The position numbers and the translations under genes are program-made. Positions 25,103 to 34,936 of a DNA stretch of 64,000 bases are shown one piece after another (position 1 is the stretch's first letter; every line of letters starts with the position of its first letter). The notes under the pieces were generated by a model, which had not been told where the DNA came from, did no database searches, and saw only the letters and a list, made by a program, of their open reading frames with translations. The DNA is from Lignipirellula cremea. GTDB lineage: Bacteria; Planctomycetota; Planctomycetia; Pirellulales; Pirellulaceae. The stretch lies in the NCBI RefSeq assembly GCF_007751035.1, contig NZ_CP036433.1, forward strand, positions 4,011,001-4,075,000, read 5' to 3'.

Positions 25103-26683
25103 GTGAGAATTTCTCCTGGCTGGATATTCCTGCTGCTGCTGGCCCCGGTGCTGGGCTGCCAGTGCAACACCTCACCTGCCGTGCTGACGTATGGCCGCTC
25201 CGCGGACGCCGACACGCTCGATCCGATCAACACCGACCACGGCGAATCCGTCAAGGTGATGGTCAACCTGTATGACACGCTGCTGACATACGCCGACGAC
25301 TCGATGGAACTGGTCCCCTCGCTGGCGACCGACCTGGGCCAGATGAGCGATGACGGCCTCACCTGGACCTTTTCGCTCCGCAAAGGCGTACTGTTCCACG
25401 ACGGCGAACCGTTCAATTCCGACGCCGTCAAATTCAGCTTTGATCGGCTGATCCAGGAACAGCACCCGGGCGTTTACAACGAAGCCCGTCCCTACCGGAC
25501 CGCGTATTCGGAAATTATCGAAAGCGTCGAGGCGCCAGCGCCGGACCAGGTTGTATTTCACCTGAAGAAGCCCAGCGCCATTTTCCAGCGGAACCTGGCC
25601 ATGTTCGCCGCCAGCATCGTCAGCCCCAAGTCGGTGCTGGCCAAAAACGAAGACTTTGCTATCCAGCCGGTCGGCACGGGTCCTTTCCAGCTGGAACGCT
25701 GGGAGCGCGGACGCCGGATCGTACTTCAGGCGTTTGACAAGCACTGGCGCGGAGCCCCGGCCGCCGAGCGTGTGGTATTTCTCCCCGTTACGGAACCAGC
25801 CACCCGGGTGCAGCAGATTGAACGCGGCATTATCCATATCGCCGATAACCTGCCGCCGACGACGCTGGATAATCTGGTCGAAAATCCCCAGATTGCCGCC
25901 CAGTCCCAGCCGGGAACCAATGTCGGCTATCTGTCCATGCAAATAGAAAAACCCGGTCTGAGCAACCTGAAGGTGCGGCAGGCGATCGCCCTGGCGATCG
26001 ACAAAGCCGAGCTGGTCCGCACCGCCTATGGCGGCTATTCCGAGACCGCCGCCACAATGCTGCCCCGGTCGATGGCCTACTGGCATAACGACCAGATCGA
26101 AGACCGCAAGCTTGATATCGAGGGGGCGAAAAAGCTCATGCAGGAGGCGGCCGACGCGGACGGCTTCGCCCTGCCGCTCAAGCTGACCCTGGCGACCATG
26201 GGCGGCGCCAGACCCTATATGCAGCAACCGCTTGAGGTCGCTTCTTTTATCAAGGACGCCCTGGCGCCGATCGGCATCGAGGTGGAAATCGTCACCCGGG
26301 CAGTCAGCGAACATTTCGACTACCTGATGGCCGGCAAGCATGAGCTGGCCCTGGCCGGCTGGAGCAGCGACAACAACGACCCGGACAACTTCCTGTACAT
26401 GCTGTTCGACCAGGACAACATCGGCCCCAGCGGCAACAACCTCAGCCGTTACCGGAACCAGGAACTACACGACCTGCTGATCGCCGCCCAGTCCGAGCTG
26501 GACCGGGATAAACGCCGGGAAATGTACCTGCAGGCCCAGCAGATGATCTTCGACGACGTCCCCGCCCTGCCGCTGGTCAACACGGCCGTGCGCATCGCCC
26601 TGCGGGACTCCGTGCGGGATTACCAGCTGCATCCGTCCGCCCAGGTGTGGCTCCGCAAGGCGCATCTTGAGGTCGGCAAGTGA
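25103..26683 (+). CDS. Peptide/oligopeptide ABC transporter, substrate-binding lipoprotein (SBP family 5)
   Basis: A 526-residue solute-binding protein. GTG start at 25103. Signal peptide with lipobox PVLGCQC puts it on the outer face of the inner membrane. Family features are ADTLDPINTDHGESVKVMVN, the long alpha/beta body with VGTGPFQLERWERG, and a C-terminal AQVWLRKAHLE. It belongs to the DppA/OppA cluster (SBP_bac_5) that delivers di- or oligopeptides (sometimes nickel or heme) to the permease. Its TGA stop overlaps the GTG of the next permease gene, so the three transport genes are co-translated. Confidence 0.93.
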   Translation: MRISPGWIFLLLLAPVLGCQCNTSPAVLTYGRSADADTLDPINTDHGESVKVMVNLYDTLLTYADDSMELVPSLATDLGQMSDDGLTWTFSLRKGVLFHDGEPFNSDAVKFSFDRLIQEQHPGVYNEARPYRTAYSEIIESVEAPAPDQVVFHLKKPSAIFQRNLAMFAASIVSPKSVLAKNEDFAIQPVGTGPFQLERWERGRRIVLQAFDKHWRGAPAAERVVFLPVTEPATRVQQIERGIIHIADNLPPTTLDNLVENPQIAAQSQPGTNVGYLSMQIEKPGLSNLKVRQAIALAIDKAELVRTAYGGYSETAATMLPRSMAYWHNDQIEDRKLDIEGAKKLMQEAADADGFALPLKLTLATMGGARPYMQQPLEVASFIKDALAPIGIEVEIVTRAVSEHFDYLMAGKHELALAGWSSDNNDPDNFLYMLFDQDNIGPSGNNLSRYRNQELHDLLIAAQSELDRDKRREMYLQAQQMIFDDVPALPLVNTAVRIALRDSVRDYQLHPSAQVWLRKAHLEVGK

Positions 26684-27684
26684 CCGGTTACCTGTTACGC
26701 CGGATTGCCCAGGCGGCGGCCACCATGCTGGTCGCCATGGTGCTGATCTTTATCGCCTTGCGCGTGATCCCCGGTAACCCGCTGCTGGCCCGGTTTGGTC
26801 AGCACCCGGACCAGGCCGCCATGGAACGGCTGGAAAAAGAGTACGGGTGGGACAAGCCGTTGCCGGTGCAGATTTTTGACTACTTCTGGAAGCTGTTCAC
26901 TGCCGGCGATCTGGGCCGCTCGATCGCCCGGCCGAATGAAAGCGTCAGCAGCGAACTGGCGGCGCGGATCCCCGCCACGCTGGAACTGACGCTGGCCGCC
27001 GTGATGCTGGCCATTCCGCTGGGAGTCCTCGCCGGAGTTGCGGCCGCCGTGTGGCGGAATCGCCTGCCCGACCTGGCCTGCATGACGATCGCTTTGCTGG
27101 GTGTCAGCATTCCCGTCTTCTTCCTGGGCATCCTGCTGCGAGAAATCTTCACCCAGATGCCCACCTCGGGCCGGCTGCCCAGCAACGTGTTCGACTACGA
27201 TCCGATCACCGGACTGGTGCTGCTCGATACGCTGCTCCAGGGACGCATGCTGCTCTTTGGCGAAGGCATCCGCCATCTGTGCCTGCCGGCCATAACGCTG
27301 AGCACCATTCCCACCGCGGTCATCGCGCGGATCACCCGCAGCAGCATGCTTGAGGTGCTGGATTCCGATTACGTCCGCACGGCCCGAGCCAAAGGCTGTC
27401 CACCCTGGCGGGTCGTGTGGCGGCAGGCCTTTCCCAACGCCACCCCGGCGGTGGTGAATATCGCCGCCTTCCAGATCGGCATGCTGCTTTCCGGAGCCGT
27501 GCTGACGGAAACGATTTTCGACTGGCCTGGACTGGGCAAGTACGTCACCGACGCGGTCAGCGGCGACAAAGACTACGTGGTGGTGCAGGCCTGCGCCATG
27601 GTGATCGCGGCCGTGTTCGTCACCACGAACCTGCTGGTCGACATGGTCTATGTCTGGCTCGACCCCCGCATTCGCTTGACCTGA
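26680..27684 (+). CDS. ABC transporter permease, DppB-like
   Basis: A 334-residue inner-membrane protein with about six membrane helices. N-terminal GYLLRRIAQAAATMLVAMVLIF and FxxG-type features are typical of DppB/OppB permeases. The cytoplasmic EAA loop is visible as YVRTARAKGCPPWRVVWRQA. The start GTG overlaps the stop of the binding-protein gene by 4 bp. Confidence 0.93.
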   Translation: MTGYLLRRIAQAAATMLVAMVLIFIALRVIPGNPLLARFGQHPDQAAMERLEKEYGWDKPLPVQIFDYFWKLFTAGDLGRSIARPNESVSSELAARIPATLELTLAAVMLAIPLGVLAGVAAAVWRNRLPDLACMTIALLGVSIPVFFLGILLREIFTQMPTSGRLPSNVFDYDPITGLVLLDTLLQGRMLLFGEGIRHLCLPAITLSTIPTAVIARITRSSMLEVLDSDYVRTARAKGCPPWRVVWRQAFPNATPAVVNIAAFQIGMLLSGAVLTETIFDWPGLGKYVTDAVSGDKDYVVVQACAMVIAAVFVTTNLLVDMVYVWLDPRIRLT

Positions 27685-27708
27685 TTCGGCCCCGGAACTT
27701 TTGCCCCC

Positions 27709-28596
27709 ATGACGTCCGACGCTGCTCTCCCTCCGATTGCCGCCGCCACAAGCTCCCGCGCCTGGCGCCGCCTGCAAAGCTCGCCCGCCATGTGGTGCGG
27801 GCTGGTGCTGGTAATGGGAGTCCTGTTGACGGCCGTCTTTGCTCCCTGGATTACGCCGCAAGACGCCAACGCACGCAGCGGGCAGATCCTGGCCCGGCCG
27901 TCGACGGCGCACTGGCTGGGAACGGACAGCGACGGCAAGGATGTTTTCAGCCGCGTGATGGTCGGCTCGCGACTGTCGCTGGTGACGGGCCTGATCTCCA
28001 TTACCTTCGCCGTACTGCTGGGAGCTCCCCTGGGCGCGGCGGCCGGCTGGTTTGGCGGCTGGGTCGATTCGCTGCTGATGCGGTCGGTTGATGTGGCCCT
28101 GGCGTTTCCCAGTATTCTCATCGCCCTGCTGGCGGCGACGGCCTTTAGTCGCGGGTGGGCGGCCGTGATTTTAGCGGTCGGACTGATTAACACGCCCGTG
28201 TTTGCCCGCCAGGTGCGGGTCGCCGTATTATCGGTCAAAGAGCTTGATTACGTGCTGGCCAGCCGGGCACTGGGCGCCGGCTCGCTCCGTATTTTGCTGG
28301 TCGACGTGCTGCCTTCCCTGCTGAGTCCGATCCTGGTGCTGGCGACGCTGGGGCTGGGATCGGCCATTCTGGAAGTGGCGGCCCTGTCGTTCCTGGGCGT
28401 CGCCGGCGAACCGACCGATCCCGAATGGGGCGCCATGCTGACCCAGGCGAAAGGCGTCTTTCGCGTCAATCCCTGGTTCGCCATCGGTCCCGGCATCGCC
28501 ATCAGCCTGACGATCCTGGGCTTCAACCTCCTCGGCGACGCATTGCGCGACGCGCTCGACCCGCGACTGGGCAAGCCGACCCGCCGCAGTCGTTAA
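27709..28596 (+). CDS. ABC transporter permease, DppC-like
   Basis: A 295-residue inner-membrane protein, second permease of the peptide importer. It starts 24 bp after the first permease. Visible are LGTDSDGKDVFSRVMVGSRLSL, which matches DppC proteins (typically LGTDxxGRDVxSRxxxGxRxSL), and the EAA loop DYVLASRALGAGSLRILLVD. No gene for the two partner ATPases (DppD/DppF) lies in or beside the operon, so the transporter must use subunits encoded elsewhere. Confidence 0.93.
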   Translation: MTSDAALPPIAAATSSRAWRRLQSSPAMWCGLVLVMGVLLTAVFAPWITPQDANARSGQILARPSTAHWLGTDSDGKDVFSRVMVGSRLSLVTGLISITFAVLLGAPLGAAAGWFGGWVDSLLMRSVDVALAFPSILIALLAATAFSRGWAAVILAVGLINTPVFARQVRVAVLSVKELDYVLASRALGAGSLRILLVDVLPSLLSPILVLATLGLGSAILEVAALSFLGVAGEPTDPEWGAMLTQAKGVFRVNPWFAIGPGIAISLTILGFNLLGDALRDALDPRLGKPTRRSR

Positions 28597-28761
28597 TCGG
28601 ACGTTTGCGAGCCTGCCGGATCTTTGCTGCGCGTGGCCGTCCTTCATCCCGTTGAAAAGGCGTCTCCCCTGGCTCGCATTTTCCCGCGGCGGTCTGGCTG
28701 GTAGATTCGTGCGTCTGGCGTCCTTGTTTTCCGCACTCCCTCGTGGCTAGAAAGTTTCCTC

Positions 28762-30456
28762 ATGCAGGCTCCCGAATCGAAACCGCCGCTGGATCGCCGT
28801 CAGTGGCTGGCTTTGCTTGCAAGCGCGGGGCTGGGGACGGTTGTTTTTCAAAGGGCCGTGGCGTCGGCGGCCGAACGCGGGCCGATCACTGCGACCATGA
28901 TCGAACAGGCCGAGTGGATCGCCGGACTGGAACTGTCGCCCGAGCAACGCGACAGCCTCGTCGCCCGGATCGAAAGGGCGCAAGGCCATATCGAGGTGTT
29001 AAGGGAAATCGAACTGGACTACGACGTCCCGCCGGCGCTGCTCTTTGATCCGGAACCTGGGCATCCGCCCGATTGCGAACCGTTCGACCGGAAAGTGCAG
29101 ACCATTAGCCAGGCGCCGGTCGAGCTGCCGCTGGAAGAGGACGAACTGGCCTTTCTGCCGGTCTCCCAGCTGGCCGGGCTGCTCCGCGAGAAGAAGGTCT
29201 CCTCGGTCGAACTGACGAAACTCTACCTGCGGCGGCTGCAGAAATTTGATCCCGTGTTGTACTGCGTCGTCTCCCTGACCGAGGAACTGGCCCTCCGCCA
29301 GGCAGCCGCCGCCGACAAAGAGATTGCCGCCGGTCGCTACCGCGGACCGCTGCACGGCATTCCCTGGGGCGCCAAAGACCTGATCTCTTATCCGGGCTAC
29401 AAAACGACCTGGGGCGCGGCGCCGTTCCAGGAGCAACGTCTGCAAACCAAGGCGACCGTCGCCCAGCGGCTGGATGATGCGGGAGCCGTGCTGGCGGCCA
29501 AACTGTCGATGGGAGCGCTCGCCTGGGGCGATCGCTGGTTTGGCGGGATGACACGCAACCCGTGGTTTCCTGACCAGGGATCGAACGGCTCCTCCGCTGG
29601 CAGCGCCTCGGCGACAGTCGCCGGGCTGGTCGGATTTTCTCTGGGCAGCGAAACGCTGGGCAGTATCGTCTCGCCATCGAAACGCTGCGGGGCGAGCGGC
29701 CTGCGTCCGACTTTCGGCCGCGTCAGTCGGTATGGGTGCATGTCGCTCTCCTGGAGCATGGACAAACTGGGGCCCATTTGCCGCAGTATTGAGGATTGCG
29801 CCCTGGTGTTCGCTGCGATTGCCGGCCGCGATGGGCGGGACGGCACGGTCGTGGATCGGCCCTTCGCCTGGCCTCCGGAACGGAAAGTTTCCACACTGAC
29901 GGTCGGCTACCAGCCTTCCGACACCGCCCCGGAGGACCGGCCCGAGCTGCAGGTGCTGCGCGACCTGGGCGTCAAGCTGAAGCCGATCGAACTGCCAGGA
30001 CCGTATCCGGCCTGGGCGTCGTCGCTGATCCTGAATGTCGAAGCGGCCACCGTCTTCGACCCGCTGACCCGTCAAAAATCAGAAGATATCGGCCTGTGGC
30101 CGAATGTGTTGCGGCAGGGGCAAATGGTGCCGGCGGTGGAATACCTGCGGGCGAATCGCGTTCGCACCCTGCTGATGCAACAAATGAAAGAGCTGATGAA
30201 AGGGGTCGACGCCTATATTGATCTCGATGGCGATGACCTGGCGATCACCAATCTGACCGGGCATCCCAGCGCCGTGCTGCCGAACGGCTTTATTGGCCAG
30301 GGAGACGCCGTTTTGCCGCAGAGCATCGTCTTCACCGGGCAGCTTTACGGCGAAAGCGATCTCCTGGCTTTGGCGCACGCCTATCAAAAGGCGACCGGCT
30401 TCCATTTGCGGCATCCGTCTTTGAAAACCGCGCAGGAAACGCCTCCTGCGCCGTAG
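28762..30456 (+). CDS. Amidase-signature enzyme with Tat-type leader
   Basis: A 564-residue hydrolase of the amidase-signature family (GatA and fatty-acid amide hydrolase relatives). The catalytic Lys is in [10 protein letters not shown] (about residue 200), the cis-Ser lies in the [13 protein letters not shown] loop, and the nucleophile Ser in [16 protein letters not shown]. The N-terminus ([16 protein letters not shown] followed by an Ala-rich region) resembles a twin-arginine leader, so the folded enzyme is probably exported. About 150 residues before the catalytic core are extra compared with GatA. It lies 165 bp downstream of the peptide transporter on the same strand; a link between amide cleavage outside and peptide uptake is possible but not shown. 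Confidence 0.88.
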   Translation: MQAPESKPPLDRRQWLALLASAGLGTVVFQRAVASAAERGPITATMIEQAEWIAGLELSPEQRDSLVARIERAQGHIEVLREIELDYDVPPALLFDPEPGHPPDCEPFDRKVQTISQAPVELPLEEDELAFLPVSQLAGLLREKKVSSVELTKLYLRRLQKFDPVLYCVVSLTEELALRQAAAADKEIAAGRYRGPLHGIPWGAKDLISYPGYKTTWGAAPFQEQRLQTKATVAQRLDDAGAVLAAKLSMGALAWGDRWFGGMTRNPWFPDQGSNGSSAGSASATVAGLVGFSLGSETLGSIVSPSKRCGASGLRPTFGRVSRYGCMSLSWSMDKLGPICRSIEDCALVFAAIAGRDGRDGTVVDRPFAWPPERKVSTLTVGYQPSDTAPEDRPELQVLRDLGVKLKPIELPGPYPAWASSLILNVEAATVFDPLTRQKSEDIGLWPNVLRQGQMVPAVEYLRANRVRTLLMQQMKELMKGVDAYIDLDGDDLAITNLTGHPSAVLPNGFIGQGDAVLPQSIVFTGQLYGESDLLALAHAYQKATGFHLRHPSLKTAQETPPAP

Positions 30457-30619
30457 AACTCCGCCATCCCCCCGTTCCCAGGGGACATTTCTAATGGCGC
30501 AAGGCCGGCCGGGCTCCGCCTCGCCATTGTGGCCGGCAGGCTCTGATTCTAAACTATCTATCTGCAGCCGGGCTTTCGGGCCCCGTTTCGATCGCACCCC
30601 GATTTTCGACCTGGATTTT

Positions 30620-31456
30620 ATGCGTTTCACCAAGATGCAAGGCGCCGGCAATGACTATGTCTATGTCGACTGCTTTCAAGAACCCGTTCCGTCCGATCCT
30701 GCCGCGCTCGCGCGGAGCATTGCGGACCGCCATTTTGGCGTGGGCGGCGACGGCCTGATTCTGATTCGCCCTAGCGAGCAGGCCGACGCGAGGATGCAGA
30801 TGTTCAATGCCGACGGTTCCGAAGCGGAAATGTGCGGCAACGGACTGCGCTGTGTCGCCAAGTTCGTGTACGACCACGGCATCTCCCGCCGGGATCAGCT
30901 GCGGCTGGAAACCAAGGCGGGCGTCCTGTCCGTCAAGGTCGAGGCGGCCAACGGGAAAGTCGAACGGGTGCAGGTGGATATGGGCGAGCCGATCCTGGCC
31001 GCGGAAAAAATCCCGACCACCTTGCCGGGCGATCCGGTCGTGAATTCCCCCTTGACGGTTGCCGGACAGGAATTTCTGGCAACCTGCGTCTCGATGGGTA
31101 ATCCGCATTGCGTAATCTATACCGATTGTGCCGATGATAACCTGGTGCTGGGAGTGGGACCGCAGATCGAAACGGGCCCCTGGTTCCCGGCGCGGACCAA
31201 TGTCGAATTTATCGAAGTCCTTTCGCCCACCGAGGTGCGGCAGCGCACCTGGGAACGCGGTTCCGGAGAAACCCTGGCCTGCGGCACGGGCGCCAGCGCC
31301 GTGTGCGTGGCGGGCGTGCTGACCGGGCGCACCGAACGACGCCTGACGGTGCATCTGCTGGGCGGGGATCTCGAACTGTTCTGGAACGAAACAGACAATC
31401 ATGTATATATGACAGGACCAGCGGTCGAGGTTTTCTCCGGCGACTGGCCCGTTTAA
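30620..31456 (+). CDS. dapF: Diaminopimelate epimerase
   Basis: A 278-residue enzyme that interconverts LL- and meso-diaminopimelate in lysine and peptidoglycan synthesis. The ATG at 30620 is the start because the product then opens with [16 protein letters not shown], the family N-terminus; the frame is open 126 bp further up. The two catalytic cysteines are visible in [10 protein letters not shown] and [13 protein letters not shown] complete gene argues that this organism can make meso-diaminopimelate. No other lysine-pathway gene is adjacent. Confidence 0.97.
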   Translation: MRFTKMQGAGNDYVYVDCFQEPVPSDPAALARSIADRHFGVGGDGLILIRPSEQADARMQMFNADGSEAEMCGNGLRCVAKFVYDHGISRRDQLRLETKAGVLSVKVEAANGKVERVQVDMGEPILAAEKIPTTLPGDPVVNSPLTVAGQEFLATCVSMGNPHCVIYTDCADDNLVLGVGPQIETGPWFPARTNVEFIEVLSPTEVRQRTWERGSGETLACGTGASAVCVAGVLTGRTERRLTVHLLGGDLELFWNETDNHVYMTGPAVEVFSGDWPV

Positions 31457-31579
31457 CAAAATCCGCAACTGCGTTCGCCTTGCCTGGGACCCTTTTTTCC
31501 GCCCTGTCTTCCGAAGATGGCGGAAGACAACCAGGGGAACAAGCGAACCAGGCCAGCGTGAACCAGGGGATGGATTCCA

Positions 31580-32389
31580 ATGAGCGATCAAAGCTCGACA
31601 TTTACCGCGCGCCTCGGGGGCTTTCTCGGGGCGGCCATTACTCAGTTGTGGCAGTCGTCAATCGACATCCAGCTCGCCCAGTACGATATTACGCGCGATC
31701 CGACGCAGCCGGAGTTCCAGGGGCCGAACATCTATCTGCTCTGGCACGAATACATCACGTTTCCGATTGGGCTCTGGCGCAACTGTAATGCGGCCCTGCT
31801 GATGAGCCGGCACCGCGACGCCGATGTGCTGGCCCGCGTGGCCTACCATGCTGGCTTCGACGTGGTGCGTGGATCCACCAGTCGCGGCGGCGCCACGGCG
31901 ATTCGGGAGCTCCAGGAAAAAGCGAAGAATATGAACCTGGCGATCACGCCCGACGGTCCCCGCGGCCCCCGACGGAAAATGTCCGCAGGCCCGATTTTTC
32001 TGTCGTCGCGACTGCAGATCCCGCTGGTTTGCATGGGCATCGGCTATGACCGGCCCTGGCGGACGAAGACCTGGGACCGCTTCGCCATTGCCCGACCTTT
32101 TTCACGCGGGCGCATCATCGGCTCGCCTGCCATGCAGATGCCGCCCGACCTGGATCGTGCCGGCATCGAGCATTATCGCCTTCGCGTCGAACGGATGATG
32201 AATTTCCTGTCCGACGAGGCCGAAACCTGGGCCGTCAACGGCGACCGTCGCATTGGGCAGCGTCCCCCCCGGTCGCTGCATCCGGCGCCGCTGCCCAGGA
32301 ATGTTCGTCGTCGCCAGGAAGAAGAGCGGCGCCAACTGCGACTGGCCGAGGAAGAAGCGATCAGCCTCAAAATCCATCGCGCCGCCTGA
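31580..32389 (+). CDS. Lysophospholipid acyltransferase-like protein, DUF374
   Basis: A 269-residue protein of the DUF374 family, distantly related to PlsC acyltransferases. The conserved family elements are LLWHEYITFPI (His as possible catalytic base, about residue 60), VVRGSTSRGGATAIREL and AITPDGPRGPRRKM. The first part has an amphipathic N-terminus rather than a clear signal. It probably acylates a lipid or lipid A precursor at the inner membrane. It begins 123 bp after dapF, so a shared transcript is likely. Confidence 0.85.
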   Translation: MSDQSSTFTARLGGFLGAAITQLWQSSIDIQLAQYDITRDPTQPEFQGPNIYLLWHEYITFPIGLWRNCNAALLMSRHRDADVLARVAYHAGFDVVRGSTSRGGATAIRELQEKAKNMNLAITPDGPRGPRRKMSAGPIFLSSRLQIPLVCMGIGYDRPWRTKTWDRFAIARPFSRGRIIGSPAMQMPPDLDRAGIEHYRLRVERMMNFLSDEAETWAVNGDRRIGQRPPRSLHPAPLPRNVRRRQEEERRQLRLAEEEAISLKIHRAA

Positions 32390-32423
32390 TTCGCCTGAAA
32401 ACAGCCGCTTTGCAGACGGCTGC

Positions 32424-34352
32424 CTAAAACGGCCAGACGGTGCTGATCAACGGCAGGGCCGTTGTCGCGACGACCAGGGATAGCGGCAAGCCGCAGCGCA
32501 GATAATCAACCGGCCGATAGCCGCCGGGGCCCATGACCATCAGGTTGGTCTGGTAACCAATCGGCGTAACAAACGACAGCGACGCCGCCAGTGTGACCGC
32601 CATGATAAACGGACGCGGGCTGTACCCGCCCTCTTCCGCCAGTGCGACCGCCAGCGAAAAGAACATCGCCGCCACCGCGTTGTTGGTGATCATCTCGGTA
32701 AACACCGCCGTAATCAGGTACATCACCGCCAGCAGCAGGAACGGTCGCCACTGCTCATCGGTCACCACCGTCGACACGCCGTCGACCAGCAAACGGGCAA
32801 TCTGGTCCGCTGCCCCGCTCTTGGTTAAAGCCAGCCCCAGCCCCAGCGCTGCGGCAATGGTGGTGAAAATCTGCAGGTCAATCGAGTTCCGCGCCTCGGA
32901 AAGCCGCAGGCAGCCCGTCAGAATCAACAGCACCACCACGCAGAAACCGGCCACAGCCGACGAAGTCAGTCCCTCGAACGCCGGCGGAAAGTCCCACAGA
33001 CTGGCGACCGCCAGCCACAGCACCAGGCCAATCGACAGCGTCGCGGCCAGCCAGGCTTTCTCCCGCCGCAACGGCTTGGATCCTTCCACACTGCTGACCA
33101 GGTAAAAGTCGCGATGGTTCCGATAAGCGGCTGGAAACTCATCATGCGTCTGCAGCAGGAGCGTGTCGCCCGGCTCCAGGCTGATGTTGCCAATCTTGTT
33201 CGTCAGACGCAGCCCATTGCGGTGAACCGCCACAATGGCGGCGTTATAAAGCTGGCGGAACTTGGCGTCGCGAACCGTCGTGCCAATCAACGGCGACGTG
33301 CGCGACAGCACCACTTCACACAGATGGCGTTTCCGGCGTTCGACCGGACTCATGTCGTAACTGATGTCTGCAGCAGGAATTAGGCCCGGGATTTTCTCCA
33401 GATCCACGATCGTGCTGACCACGCCGGTAAACACCAGGCGGTCCCCCGCGTGGATCACATGATGCGGCGCCACCGGCGTAATCACCTCGCCGTCCCGGTC
33501 GATTTCAATCAGAAACAGGCCAGGCAGTTGCCGCAGCCCGGCCAGTTCCACCGTCTGTCCAATCAGGCGGCACTCGGGGGAAACCAGCATTTCGACCAGA
33601 TATTCTCTCCGCTGCTCGCCCAGGCGTTCCAGCATGTCGGTGCGGTTGGGCAACAGTCGCGGACCGAACAGGATCAGAAAGACCGATCCGGCAATGGCGC
33701 ACGGAAGACCGACTTTTCCCAGCTCAAAGAGCTTCATAGGGCGGACTTCTTCCGCAAAAACGGCCATGGCGGCGATTTTTTCCTGATCCTGGGGCTGGCT
33801 TTCACGCAATTCCTCGACCTGGACCAGGCGATCCTCGTACTCGCTACGAAGTTTGGCGTTCACCACCAGGGTGGTGCTGGTGCCGATCAGCGTACAAACA
33901 CCCCCCAGAATGGCGAAATAGCTGACCGGCATCATCAGTCGGGAGGGGGAAACATTCCGCCGCCGGCACCAGTCGACGACCACCGGAGCCATCATCGCAA
34001 CGAGCGCCGTATTGAGCAAAAACGCGCTACTAAAAACTAGTGATACGGCAAGACGCAAAAAGGCCCCGCGTTCGGTGCTTTCGCGCCCCAGAAGCGCGTG
34101 TCCCACTGCGTCAAGAACGCCCGACTGACGCAGCGAAGCAGCGACGATCAGCAGCGACGCCAGCGTCAGCACGGCCGGGTTGGAGAAGCCGGCGAACGCT
34201 TCCCGCGGAGTGATGATTCCCGCCAGCGTAACGATCATCAACCCCAGCAGAAAGACAAAGTCGACGGGCATATTGCGACGCACTTGAATCAGCACGAACG
34301 CAACCATCACCACGATGACGGCAAGCCAGGGATGCAGGTCTTGAAAATTCAT
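32424..34352 (-). CDS. SLC13/DASS-type permease with two RCK_C (TrkA-C) domains
   Basis: A 642-residue membrane protein. The start at 34352 (MNFQDLHPWLAVIVVMV) is preferred because the open frame upstream encodes arginine-rich text unlike the protein; no strong ribosome-binding site marks it. It has about 11 hydrophobic segments with two soluble TrkA-C domains in the middle (SPECRLIGQTVELAGLRQLP and SRTSPLIGTTVRDAKFRQLY). The C-terminal PIGYQTNLMVMGPGGYRP matches the SLC13 anion transporter core. Such permeases carry sulfate or dicarboxylates with sodium; the ligand cannot be assigned. Confidence 0.88.
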   Translation of the reverse strand: MNFQDLHPWLAVIVVMVAFVLIQVRRNMPVDFVFLLGLMIVTLAGIITPREAFAGFSNPAVLTLASLLIVAASLRQSGVLDAVGHALLGRESTERGAFLRLAVSLVFSSAFLLNTALVAMMAPVVVDWCRRRNVSPSRLMMPVSYFAILGGVCTLIGTSTTLVVNAKLRSEYEDRLVQVEELRESQPQDQEKIAAMAVFAEEVRPMKLFELGKVGLPCAIAGSVFLILFGPRLLPNRTDMLERLGEQRREYLVEMLVSPECRLIGQTVELAGLRQLPGLFLIEIDRDGEVITPVAPHHVIHAGDRLVFTGVVSTIVDLEKIPGLIPAADISYDMSPVERRKRHLCEVVLSRTSPLIGTTVRDAKFRQLYNAAIVAVHRNGLRLTNKIGNISLEPGDTLLLQTHDEFPAAYRNHRDFYLVSSVEGSKPLRREKAWLAATLSIGLVLWLAVASLWDFPPAFEGLTSSAVAGFCVVVLLILTGCLRLSEARNSIDLQIFTTIAAALGLGLALTKSGAADQIARLLVDGVSTVVTDEQWRPFLLLAVMYLITAVFTEMITNNAVAAMFFSLAVALAEEGGYSPRPFIMAVTLAASLSFVTPIGYQTNLMVMGPGGYRPVDYLRCGLPLSLVVATTALPLISTVWPF

Positions 34353-34936
34353 AAGGCGGTCGCAGAACGAGGATCGCCCAGTATGCACCGCCGCTAGCGT
34401 TCCGTCCATGGCGGTTAGTTTTTCCCCATTTTTTTTGATGTTTCCTGGACTCCTTCCCCTCGCCCTTGAAAACGACCGCGTCCTCCAGCCGCCTTCGCAC
34501 TTCGCCGGAAGAGCGCCTTGGCGAGCTGTTGCGCAGCGCCGCCGACGAGCAAGAATCCGCCGCGGCCAATCCCGCAGGGAGCCGCTGCAGGAGTCGTCCT
34601 GCAGGGTTGTCGTCAATGCTGTGACAACTTTCGACACTGCTAGCGAAGCAGCACTGATAGCGTTCGGCGCGCGATCGCTACAGAACCGTTTTTTTCCTGA
34701 TCGTTGCGACTGGCGCTAACCCGACGTTCACGCATCTTTACCCGTCTTATCTGGTTGGTCGAAGTCCACACTTATCGCTTTCTCTTTCCTATCAATCGCC
34801 AATTGCCTAATGACTCCAGTTTCATCCACCGATACAGATTCCTGTGGGAGTTGTGTTACCTCTCGCTATTGCGGAATCAGTTGTGCGGCGGTGGTTGGAA
34901 TCCCGTTATAAAAAAATCGTCTGGAGGACGTCTCAA
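34353..34936. other. Divergent intergenic region with inverted repeats
   Basis: A 584-bp region between the permease and the Tyr/Asp-repeat gene, which face away from each other. It contains a perfect 8-bp hairpin CTGCAGGA/TCCTGCAG (34585-34604) and a nearby inverted repeat GTTGTC/GACAAC (about 34606-34628). The part next to the repeat gene (34740-34930) is AT-richer and probably contains its promoter; the gene itself has an excellent GGAGG site. No gene is seen. Confidence 0.5.
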
